Shown piece after piece: positions 1 to 7,248 of a DNA stretch of 22,639 nucleotides. Position numbers and translations under genes: made by a program. Every line of letters starts with the position of its first letter. The first letter of the stretch is position 1. This DNA comes from a virus: IMG/VR virus record IMGVR_UViG_3300009526_000067, positions 1-22,639 of that record; one strand, 5' to 3'. The notes below the pieces were generated by a model, which was not told where the DNA came from, ran no database searches, and saw nothing but the letters and a program-made list of their open reading frames with translations.

Positions 1-903
1 AGTACATACCGACTCTATGGGAATCTAATCGAGTTCATCAGCGTTGACCAATCAGCCAAACTGAGAGGAAGGAAGAGGGAGATGCTCTATATTTGTGAGG
101 CGAATCAGCTAGACCTCGATGACTGGAGACAGCTAATTCTGAGAACGACAGGACGCATCCTAATCTGTTTCAACCCCTCCGACGAATTTCATTGGCTGTA
201 CGACGATGTCATCCCACGAGATGACTGTGACTTCTTTCAGACCACATACAAAGACAACCCCTTCTTAGAGCAATCTGTCATCGATGAGATAGAGCGATTC
301 AAGGACGTAGATGAACACTTTTGGAAGGTGTATGGACTAGGGGAGAGGGGAGTGAATAAGAGCGCAGTTCTGACGCATTGGAAGCAAGTCAAACAGATAC
401 CCCCTGAATACAAGTTCATGAATGTAGGTCTCGACTTCGGTTACACGAATGACCCTAGCTGTATTGTGAAAGTGTACACCGATGGATTCGGATTCTGCCT
501 CGATGAGATATGCTACTCTACAGGACTCACTAATGAGATGTTAGCAAAGATACTGATAGACTCAGGGGTGACAAGTACAGACACCATAATCGCAGACTGT
601 GCAGAGCCGAAGTCAATCGACTACCTCCATTCTTATGGAAAGGGTCTGAACATTCACGCCTGTAGAAAGGGCGCAGACAGCGTTAGATCTGGATTAGATT
701 TCTTAAAGTCTAGACCTCTGATGATTACAGAAAGATCGATTAACGGCATCAAAGAACTCAGGAACTACAAGTATAAGGAGGATAAGAATGGACGTATCCT
801 GAACGCTCCTGTAGACCTCTTCAATCACTTTGTAGATGCGTCACGCTATGCAATTACATTCAATCAAACAAATCCCAATTTTGGGAGCTATACATTCGGG
901 TAA
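1..903 (+). CDS. terL: Phage terminase large subunit, C-terminal part (5' end outside the window)
   Basis: This is the ATP-driven DNA packaging motor and nuclease that fills the prohead. The frame is open from base 1, so the gene starts upstream; the ATG at 82 is internal. About 300 residues are visible. The N-terminal end carries the final part of the ATPase domain, with an arginine-rich segment (RGRKRE) followed by a YICEAN stretch typical of PBSX-type terminases. The RNase H-like nuclease domain follows, with the three expected acidic residues: Asp145 in GLDFGYTNDP, Asp199 in IIADCAEPK and Asp279 in NHFVDASRY (numbered from base 1). The protein ends in a short glycine/aromatic tail. A 29-base gap separates it from the next gene. 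The Walker A region lies outside the window and cannot be checked. The family call is secure from the nuclease triad and the neighbourhood of virion genes. Confidence 0.93.
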   Translation, partial: STYRLYGNLIEFISVDQSAKLRGRKREMLYICEANQLDLDDWRQLILRTTGRILICFNPSDEFHWLYDDVIPRDDCDFFQTTYKDNPFLEQSVIDEIERFKDVDEHFWKVYGLGERGVNKSAVLTHWKQVKQIPPEYKFMNVGLDFGYTNDPSCIVKVYTDGFGFCLDEICYSTGLTNEMLAKILIDSGVTSTDTIIADCAEPKSIDYLHSYGKGLNIHACRKGADSVRSGLDFLKSRPLMITERSINGIKELRNYKYKEDKNGRILNAPVDLFNHFVDASRYAITFNQTNPNFGSYTFG

Positions 904-932
904 GCATTTAACCCTTTAATCGTTATTAAGAT

Positions 933-1627
933 ATGACCTTCAAAGTCCCACTTAAATACTCAGACCTAACTCTAGGACAACTCATGACCCTCCAAACGGA
1001 GGAGGACAGATTCAAGAGAGTAGCGTCCTGCGCTGATATTACTATCGAAGAGCTAAGGTCTGCACCGATGGCAGAAGTCATCCAAGCGGACGAACACCTG
1101 AATAGAATCAAAGACGAGGAGACAGGGAGGCATCTGAAGGTCATCGAACTCAACGGACAGCAGTACGGATTTATACCAAATTGGCAGGAGTTCAGTCTCG
1201 GTGAGTGGATAGACATAGAGGAGTATTCTGCTGACTTCTGGAATAACGCTGACAAGATTATGAGCATCTTATACAGACCACTTTTGAGGCAACAGGGAGA
1301 GGCACACACGATAGAGAAGTACACAGCGAAGGAAGATTCTGAAGCGTTCAAGCAAATCTCTGCTGACCTCTTTGGTGGTTGTATCCTTTTTTTTTTGAAT
1401 TCAAGGAGAACACTACTGCACACTATGAAGTCCTCTTTGATGGCAATGGCGCAGAGCCTGACCCCTTCTCTGTCAAATGGGGATGGTATCCTGTCCTCTA
1501 CACTCTCTCAGGAGAAAACATTCAGCAGATGGACGCTATTACGGAGAAGAGTGTCGGTTCTATTTTCACACATCTCGCCTACCTCAAAGACCTCCACTAC
1601 AAGCTAAAGAATGATAACGTACAATAA
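933..1627 (+). CDS. Conserved phage protein of unknown function, expressed through a -1 frameshift or slippage
   Basis: The zero frame starts at ATG 933 and runs open to 1607 (224 residues). After a run of ten T at 1387-1396, however, its product turns into serine/arginine-rich sequence that does not look like protein. The frame one base back is protein-like from the same tract to the stop at 1627 (FEFKENTTAHYEV ... LAYLKDLHYKL). A -1 shift in the tract joins the halves into about 231 residues. The N-terminal half is acidic and contains GQQYGFIPNWQEFSLGEWIDIEE, a pattern I associate with uncharacterised proteins of Bacteroidetes phages. Its position between terminase and neck genes suggests a virion-assembly role. 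A tail assembly chaperone, which often uses frameshifting, is possible but unproven. The 3' end overlaps the next gene by 17 bases. A sequencing indel in the homopolymer is the main alternative. Confidence 0.7.
1387..1396 (+). promoter_or_regulatory. T10 slippery tract, candidate -1 recoding site
   Basis: Ten consecutive T lie exactly where coding character changes frame. In the zero frame the codons are CTT TTT TTT TTG, which includes a U UUU UUU heptamer of the class that supports -1 ribosomal slipping. A homopolymer this long is also a known substrate for RNA polymerase slippage. Either would produce the fused product of the gene at 933-1627. I see no obvious strong stem-loop just downstream. 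Confidence 0.55.
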
Positions 1628-2828
1628 CATAGTAAACCGCTTTGAGAGGTTCGTAGCTGACCATCTCTTCCTCAAGACTTTCACTCACGGCTCTCCTTCA
1701 GGGGTTGACCTTGAGAAGTTTGAAGTGTATCCAGCTCTGCATCTAGTCTATACAGGCGCGACCTATGACAACACATCTAAAGAATACAGTTTTGAGGTGT
1801 ACATCCTAGACCTCCCTCCTGATAAAGCCAAGAAGATAGAGAACCAAACGCAACTTGTGAGCAACGCAGAACAGGTAGCAGAGGACATCCTCGCGGATAT
1901 GATGAACGGAGACCACGTATTCAACTTCAGCGACCTCTACACAGTCACTAGTGCATCTACTACCCCCCTAGAGGAAACAACCTCAAACTCTCTCGCAGGG
2001 ATTCTCTTGACAATAAGCATAGAGGTAGGCTATGCATTCGACTCCTGCAATGCTCCACTTTTTGGAGTCACTCCTTCGGGGTCTGAATTCCCAGAAGCAG
2101 GAGCAAGTGGGTTAAGGATAGTAGAAGTAGATGGTTCTCCTGATGTATCCAATGTCACGAAGATAATCGTCTCAAATGGGACGCTTATAGATAACGGCTC
2201 AGGAGTGGTGTCTTTAGACACAAAAGGAGGAGGTTCTGAAACACTAAAAGGATTGACAGACGTAGATGTTTCAAGCGTAGTAGAAAACAACACCCTAGTA
2301 TATGATACAAAAAACGGAGGAGAATGGGTAAACGGCTATCCCAATAGTAAAGGACAAGAGAGTGTGTTTATTCTGAATAGTACGAAATGGTCTAATTATA
2401 CTGGCAGCACACATCAGTGGAACTTTGGAGCTATTAATACTTCGGAATTGACTATAGCCTCATTTATGAAAGCAGGGTGGGTGGCAGGGATAGATAGCCT
2501 TACACAAGCAATATCAATAGGTGCATCAACACCAACCGCAGGGAGCACAGTTACTATAGAGGTAAAGTACTCTTTAACTCTAGATACGGCAACTGCCGTT
2601 TATATGACTGCATCACTATCAGGGTTTTTTGATGTGGTTAGTTTCTCTTTTCCGTCACACACCTCAGATGCAACTGATGTCATTGTAACGTCAACAACGG
2701 AAAAGGCGTACTTATTTCCTTCGAATAACCCTTGGTTACAAAACAATTATTTAGCTTTTAGTGTTGTCGCAAATGGGACAGGCACTATCAGACCTATTTA
2801 TGCAAAGATTACAATAGTACACGGATAG
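1611..2828 (+). CDS. Tail terminator-like / neck protein with an adhesin-like C-terminal extension
   Basis: The protein has 405 residues. Residues 1-150 resemble the small tail-terminator or neck proteins of Bacteroidetes phages: a helix, a beta-rich segment with FEVYILDLPP, then a long helix (NAEQVAEDILADMM). A glycine/serine-rich linker follows, and from about residue 205 comes a LKGLTDVDVSSV...LVYDTKNGGEWVNG segment of the kind used as a peg in phage fibre proteins. The last 150 residues are rich in Ser, Thr and beta-prone sequence, like a receptor-binding or decoration domain. Base composition becomes more A/T-rich from about 2230, suggesting that the C-terminal part was exchanged. ATG 1611 overlaps the end of the frameshifted gene (stop at 1627). 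The neck assignment rests on size, order and pattern only; a tail fibre or collar protein is the alternative. Confidence 0.55.
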   Translation: MITYNNIVNRFERFVADHLFLKTFTHGSPSGVDLEKFEVYPALHLVYTGATYDNTSKEYSFEVYILDLPPDKAKKIENQTQLVSNAEQVAEDILADMMNGDHVFNFSDLYTVTSASTTPLEETTSNSLAGILLTISIEVGYAFDSCNAPLFGVTPSGSEFPEAGASGLRIVEVDGSPDVSNVTKIIVSNGTLIDNGSGVVSLDTKGGGSETLKGLTDVDVSSVVENNTLVYDTKNGGEWVNGYPNSKGQESVFILNSTKWSNYTGSTHQWNFGAINTSELTIASFMKAGWVAGIDSLTQAISIGASTPTAGSTVTIEVKYSLTLDTATAVYMTASLSGFFDVVSFSFPSHTSDATDVIVTSTTEKAYLFPSNNPWLQNNYLAFSVVANGTGTIRPIYAKITIVHG

Positions 2829-2865
2829 AATAAACAGATATTTAAACTTTAAAAAATTAACAAAT

Positions 2866-3021
2866 ATGGAATTTTTAACTACAAACTGGATTGAACTTTT
2901 ACTCGCCATTATCACCCTTCTAGGGACTGTCACAGCGTTAACTGAAACGACGAAAGATGACTCTATCCTTGACATCGTGAAGCGCATTTTTAACGCTATA
3001 ATCCTCGGACGTAACAGGTAG
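2866..3021 (+). CDS. Small single-pass membrane protein, 51 residues
   Basis: ATG 2866 to TAG 3021 encodes 51 residues. Residues 8-25 (WIELLLAIITLLGTVTAL) form a hydrophobic segment, followed by TETTKDDS and an amphipathic basic C-terminus ending in GRNR. I recall similar small proteins from Bacteroidetes phages, with the same hydrophobic start and a threonine/lysine/aspartate hinge, but I know of no demonstrated function. It lies between the fibre-like neck protein and the gp10-like protein, with a 37-base A/T-rich leader before it and three bases after it. A role in host-membrane interaction or lysis is possible; the location in the tail module gives no clear hint. Confidence 0.72.
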   Translation: MEFLTTNWIELLLAIITLLGTVTALTETTKDDSILDIVKRIFNAIILGRNR

Positions 3022-3024
3022 AAA

Positions 3025-3579
3025 GTGGCGAAAGAAACTGACTTTTACGAAGCAGCTCTCAAGAAGTGGGGAGGTCTCTTAACGAACGCAGCAAAGCGAA
3101 CGCTAGGGACGAGAACCATAGGGAAGAATAAGACTTACGGAAAGGCTTCGGGTTCTTTGCAGAAGAGTCTGAAGTTCTCTATTGATGGGAAAGATGTCCT
3201 CTTCGGCTCTCCAGATCCTTCAGCAGCGTTCATCTATTGGGGCGTGAATGGCACAGATAAGCGTCGAGGTTCTCCGTTCTCGTATGGAGCAAAGCAACCC
3301 CCCTCAGATGCTATCAAAAAGTGGATGAAGGTCAAGCCTGTAAGATTGAGGGATAAGAGTGGGGCGTTTATAGAGCAGACAGAATCGCGTCTGAGTTCAG
3401 CAGCGTACCTGATAGCTCGGTCTATTAAAAAGAAGGGAATAGCATCCCTGAAGTATTGGGAGATAGCATATAAGGAAACCTTTCCAAAAGCAGAGAAGGA
3501 GCTAGGCGAGGCATTCGCAAAAGACCTCTTCAGTCACTTCGCAGTTAAGGTAGGTAATATAAAAATGACAAGTAAATGA
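3025..3579 (+). CDS. HK97 gp10-like tail completion / neck protein
   Basis: The start is the GTG at 3025, three bases after the preceding stop; the product has 184 residues and is strongly basic. The central FIYWGVNGTDKRRGSPFSYG followed by KQPP and a helix (IKKWMKVKP) is the signature I associate with gp10-like proteins that complete the head-tail joint in siphophages. A second helix pair, AAYLIARSIKKKGI, leads to a C-terminal helical segment, again as in that family. Neighbouring genes are neck and tail components, which fits. It overlaps the following gene by four bases (ATGA at 3576). The exact partner at the connector cannot be read from sequence. Confidence 0.7.
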   Translation: MAKETDFYEAALKKWGGLLTNAAKRTLGTRTIGKNKTYGKASGSLQKSLKFSIDGKDVLFGSPDPSAAFIYWGVNGTDKRRGSPFSYGAKQPPSDAIKKWMKVKPVRLRDKSGAFIEQTESRLSSAAYLIARSIKKKGIASLKYWEIAYKETFPKAEKELGEAFAKDLFSHFAVKVGNIKMTSK

Positions 3580-4832
3580 GCGCACAAATAGACAGCAAAC
3601 CTTCCCTGATAATCCCTGCGAATCAGTCTCTGATATTCAGTATCAAGGACAGTTTAGGAACACCCCCTGACAGATTTGTCGTGTGGGTATTAGAGAATGG
3701 TGTAGAGATAGCGAAACTATACCTAACCCCAAACACTAACAGCGTTGTGTTCTTTAATCTCGCAGAGGTAGTCAGAGACAGGGTGAAAGTAGATGACAAG
3801 ATACGAGACGAGAGCGAGACACTATTCAGCTACTCTACTCTACCCTTCACAACAGGAAGGAACGGACTCAAAAAGTACGTTGTCAATGTAGGGACGTACA
3901 CAGGTGGAGTCGAGTCAGGAACAGATGACACAGGCATAGTCTACCTCCTCGATGGAGTGGAGCAAGTGAGCGCAGGACTACACCCCTCTTTTGCTGACTA
4001 CTATTCTACAGCACTCACTCAAAAGACATGGTTAACAGATAGGAAGCTAGAAACAAACGGAAAGATAAACATAGAGGTAAGCGATGACGATGAGGGATGC
4101 ATTGCGTTTCTCAATGATTCGACTATAATCTCAGGACTTGCTACAAATGTTTTCTACACCTTGAGCGATGCGTCAGGTACTCAACTTCAGGCAGACATTA
4201 AAGCTATCGCCTCAGCTACAGGGGCGCAGCTACCTTCAGATACTAACATCGGTAAAAAATTGACGTATTTGATGGCTTACCCTAAGAACTTAGATAAGTG
4301 GCTACCTACTGTAGATAGACCTGTAAATAACCCTACTTGGGCATATTATGAAATGTCACTCTTAACAACAGGATACGCTCAGACATCTAAGGTCTACAGA
4401 TTCAACAGGAAATGTACTCAGGAGAAACACAAAAACACTCAACTAGCATGGACGAACTCAGTCGGAGGATGGGACTCTGTACTCTTTACAGGACGCACAG
4501 AACACACAGACACAGTCTCCTCAAAACCCTTCAGGAAAGAGATAGGGGACTGGGATGCGTCAACGTACTCCTTCCTCCCCCAAGCGAGAGAATCCCAAGC
4601 GTATCAGGTCACAGGAAAGTCATCCTTTACTCTGATAAGTATAGACTTCTCCTTCGCGGATATTGAACTCATCAAATACGCGATTCGCTCTGATAATTTA
4701 ATGATGAGAGCAGGGTCAGGAGATTGGATGCCTGTCGTAATAGATACGAAATCTTACAACGTAAAAGAGCGATTCTCAGGGGTCTTCTCTGTTTCGTTAA
4801 CTGTCACCCTAGCACAGTCCCTCAGATGTTAA
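3576..4832 (+). CDS. Phage tail structural protein of unknown role
   Basis: The protein has 418 residues and starts at ATG 3576 within an ATGA overlap. It is beta-rich: an N-terminal domain to about residue 130 with QSLIFSIKDSLGTPPDRFVVWV, a middle part, and a C-terminal portion with AWTNSVGGWDSVLFTGRTEH. The latter resembles a tail protein I know from Bacteroidetes phages, in which an asparagine/glycine/tryptophan stretch precedes a region ending in a strand-rich barrel-like domain. There is no signal peptide or membrane segment. It ends in Cys, with the stop overlapping the next start (ATG 4826). Together with the 751-residue neighbour and the tape measure it probably belongs to the tail tip or baseplate. 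I cannot assign a more precise function. Confidence 0.65.
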   Translation: MSAQIDSKPSLIIPANQSLIFSIKDSLGTPPDRFVVWVLENGVEIAKLYLTPNTNSVVFFNLAEVVRDRVKVDDKIRDESETLFSYSTLPFTTGRNGLKKYVVNVGTYTGGVESGTDDTGIVYLLDGVEQVSAGLHPSFADYYSTALTQKTWLTDRKLETNGKINIEVSDDDEGCIAFLNDSTIISGLATNVFYTLSDASGTQLQADIKAIASATGAQLPSDTNIGKKLTYLMAYPKNLDKWLPTVDRPVNNPTWAYYEMSLLTTGYAQTSKVYRFNRKCTQEKHKNTQLAWTNSVGGWDSVLFTGRTEHTDTVSSKPFRKEIGDWDASTYSFLPQARESQAYQVTGKSSFTLISIDFSFADIELIKYAIRSDNLMMRAGSGDWMPVVIDTKSYNVKERFSGVFSVSLTVTLAQSLRC

Positions 4833-7081
4833 GGTTAGTAGTTTGGAATAGCGCAGAAACGGCTCAGCATACCATCGAGCTATACGACCATGCGCCTGTA
4901 AATTTGAACTATCAATTTGCTGACGTTTCCCAGATCAATAAGACTCAGGGGTCATACTCTCAGACTTTCAGGATACCTGCCACAAAACAAAATAGGGATT
5001 TCTTTGGGTCTATAGACAAGGCAAATATAGAGGACACTTCTGACCTTATAATCTCAAACTATAGCGTCAAGCAAAAGATAAAAGCAGTTCTGAGTTACAA
5101 CACTATCCCCCTGATGAATGGCTATGTTCAAATCAAAGCCGTGTACATTCAAAAGAAAGACTTCACAGATATTGAACTCATATTTTTCGGGGATACTATC
5201 GACCTCTCAACGGCTCTGAAAGAGAAGAAAATAGCAGACCTTACAACTACCTCAATCGACCACGCTCTGAACTATGGGAATCTCATAGGCTCTATGGCTC
5301 TAGCACTAAATTCAGGAAATGTAGTCTATGGCTTTATGGACAAAGGGCAGAACTGGACATTTACAGAAGGACAGACACCCCCATACACATCTACCTCTGC
5401 ACTATGGCAGGGAGACTTCACTCCATACGTGAGAGCGAAGTGGCTCATTGACAGGATTATGTCTGAGGCAGGTTATACCTACGACTCAAATCTCTTTGAC
5501 TCTGCTGACTTCCTGAAGATTTACCTCCCTGCATATAACGGCTCTATTACTCCAAGTTCTGATGACAATAGCTCAGCGCAACAAGTCGCAGGAGTAGGGT
5601 TAAGTTCAAACTTTACGCTCTCTACTTCCTACGCTCTTGTACCTTTATTTGACACAGCAGCAGGAGGGTATGACTATTCAAGTAATTGGAGCAATAGTTC
5701 TCACACTTGGACAGCTCCCTATACTTGTCAAGTCACACTAACTGCCTCAGTATGGTTCACAGGTAACGCAGACCCTGTCGGAGTAGAGATTCGGAAAAAT
5801 GGCACTACTGTTGTGTTTCAGAATCCCTTTGGATTCAATGGATGGGGGCAGGGTACAGCGACGATTGAGGTTGTTGTCGGAGACACTTTGTCGATGTACG
5901 CAAAAGACCTTACAGGAATTGCTTTGTCTCTTAACTCTAACCCTGTAGGGGACAATAATAGTACTTGGTTCAGAATAGACGCAGTCTCAGAGCCTCTTCA
6001 GGGTCAGGATGTAGATATGAGTCTCAACTTTCCTGACATCAAACAGATAGATTTCCTGATGGGATTGCAGAAGATGTTCAATCTAGTATTTGTCCCTGAT
6101 AATACTAAACCGAGTCATCTCATTATTGAGCCGATGCAGGACTACATATCAGCAGGAACGCAGAAGGATTGGACGAATAAGATAGACTACAATATGGACG
6201 TTGTAATCACTCCGACCACAGACATACAGAGAAACGTATTTGATTGGGAGAACTCAGCAGGTCAGGACTTCATAAACGTAGCCGTTCAGGAGTCCACAGG
6301 GAGAGTATACGGACGGCATAGAATAGAAGACAAAGACAACGACTTCGCTACAGGAGAGGCAAAAGTACAGACTCAATTTGCCCCCTATATTCTGAGCAAT
6401 ATCCCCAGCTCGTCCATTGCTATACACAGATGCATAGACAAGGAAGGAAAGGGAATACAGACTCCAAAGGCTCGACTAGCTTACTACAATGGCGTTGACA
6501 CCTCTGTAGGCGAAGTCTATGTTTATAATGACGCTTTGACTAGCACAAACATAGGATTCCTACCTAACTTCAGCAACTATAATGCAATCTCTCCGACAGT
6601 CCCTGACAATGACTTAAATTTCGGCTATGAGAGAGCGTTCATCTTCGTAAACTCGCACCCTGTAAATACTCAATACTATCGCTATTGGATGGGGTTCGTT
6701 AATGAGCTATACTCTGCGGACTCTAGACTCCTGACTGCGTATGTCAAACTCACTAGGGCAGACATCCAAGACTTTGAATTCTCAGACCGAATCTACATCC
6801 AAGACACATACTACAGAATCCTGAAGATAAGCAACTACGATGCAACGACTGGAGGGGTTGTGAAGGTTGACTTTATCAAAATACTTTCAGACGTTGCTGA
6901 CTGTGCGTACCTTCCCACAGGACAGAATTCAAGCGGAGCAATAACTTTCAACGGAAGCGTAACAGAATTCGGAAATCAAGCCTGTTGTGAGCGTTATGGA
7001 TACGTTTGGTTTCCTGACAAAGTTGGAGGGAATACAAGATGCTTTCCAAGTACATTTATACCAACACCGACTATAACATGA
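4826..7081 (+). CDS. Large tail tip / baseplate-type protein
   Basis: The frame is open upstream to 4724, but the ATG at 4826, which overlaps the previous stop (4832), is the sensible start and gives 751 residues beginning MLRLVVWNSAE. Near residue 50, the motif GSYSQTFRIPATKQNRDFFGSI is a hallmark I recognise from large tail proteins of Bacteroidetes phages. A beta-sandwich-like segment at about residues 258-385 (TLSTSYALVPL ... GVEIRKNGTTV ... WFRIDAV) looks inserted between conserved parts. Then come LNFPDIKQIDFLMGLQKMFNLVF, a hub-like region, and a C-terminal end with a cysteine pair (NQACCERYG). It lies two genes before the tape measure. A baseplate hub or tail-tip protein is the best inference; no enzymatic motif is visible. 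Confidence 0.7.
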   Translation: MLRLVVWNSAETAQHTIELYDHAPVNLNYQFADVSQINKTQGSYSQTFRIPATKQNRDFFGSIDKANIEDTSDLIISNYSVKQKIKAVLSYNTIPLMNGYVQIKAVYIQKKDFTDIELIFFGDTIDLSTALKEKKIADLTTTSIDHALNYGNLIGSMALALNSGNVVYGFMDKGQNWTFTEGQTPPYTSTSALWQGDFTPYVRAKWLIDRIMSEAGYTYDSNLFDSADFLKIYLPAYNGSITPSSDDNSSAQQVAGVGLSSNFTLSTSYALVPLFDTAAGGYDYSSNWSNSSHTWTAPYTCQVTLTASVWFTGNADPVGVEIRKNGTTVVFQNPFGFNGWGQGTATIEVVVGDTLSMYAKDLTGIALSLNSNPVGDNNSTWFRIDAVSEPLQGQDVDMSLNFPDIKQIDFLMGLQKMFNLVFVPDNTKPSHLIIEPMQDYISAGTQKDWTNKIDYNMDVVITPTTDIQRNVFDWENSAGQDFINVAVQESTGRVYGRHRIEDKDNDFATGEAKVQTQFAPYILSNIPSSSIAIHRCIDKEGKGIQTPKARLAYYNGVDTSVGEVYVYNDALTSTNIGFLPNFSNYNAISPTVPDNDLNFGYERAFIFVNSHPVNTQYYRYWMGFVNELYSADSRLLTAYVKLTRADIQDFEFSDRIYIQDTYYRILKISNYDATTGGVVKVDFIKILSDVADCAYLPTGQNSSGAITFNGSVTEFGNQACCERYGYVWFPDKVGGNTRCFPSTFIPTPTIT

Positions 7082-7248
7082 TGGACAAAGGAAACGACAT
7101 ACTAGAGACTATCCTGCTACTTCAGGAATACGACACCCCCAAAAAGATACCGATGTATCACTATGCACTCGACTACACACTCACAGCTATCTTTCTGTTC
7201 GCTTACGGATCTGGAATCTACGCTCTAATTAATTGGCTATGGGTATGA
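7078..7248 (+). CDS. Small membrane protein just before the tape measure gene, 56 residues
   Basis: ATG 7078 overlaps the preceding stop as ATGA, so I chose it over the longer frame beginning at 7039, which would lie wholly inside the 751-residue gene for its first 40 bases. The product starts MMDKGNDILETILLLQEYD and ends with one hydrophobic segment (YTLTAIFLFAYGSGIYALINWLWV, about residues 32-55). The gene ends in an ATGA overlap with the tape measure start at 7245. In many siphophages the genes just before the tape measure encode tail chaperones; this one is too small and too hydrophobic for that. Function unknown. Confidence 0.6.
   Translation: MMDKGNDILETILLLQEYDTPKKIPMYHYALDYTLTAIFLFAYGSGIYALINWLWV

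Noticed and set aside
926-1423. Long minus-strand frame opposite the frameshifted gene
   Set aside because: It is antisense to a protein-like + frame, and its Ser/Cys/Leu-rich product has shadow character.
2751-2987. Minus-strand frame over the small gene at 2866
   Set aside because: The + strand ORF 2866-3021 has a recognisable small membrane protein pattern; the antisense product does not.
4412-4666. 84-codon + frame inside the 418-residue tail gene
   Set aside because: It lies wholly inside a better frame and its product has no protein-like pattern.
4724-4825. Upstream start for the large tail protein
   Set aside because: The extra 34 residues are Cys/Arg-rich shadow of the overlapping gene; ATG 4826 precedes the conserved start.
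7039-7077. Upstream start for the small membrane protein
   Set aside because: It would overlap the previous gene by 43 bases; ATG 7078 in ATGA coupling fits the style of this genome.
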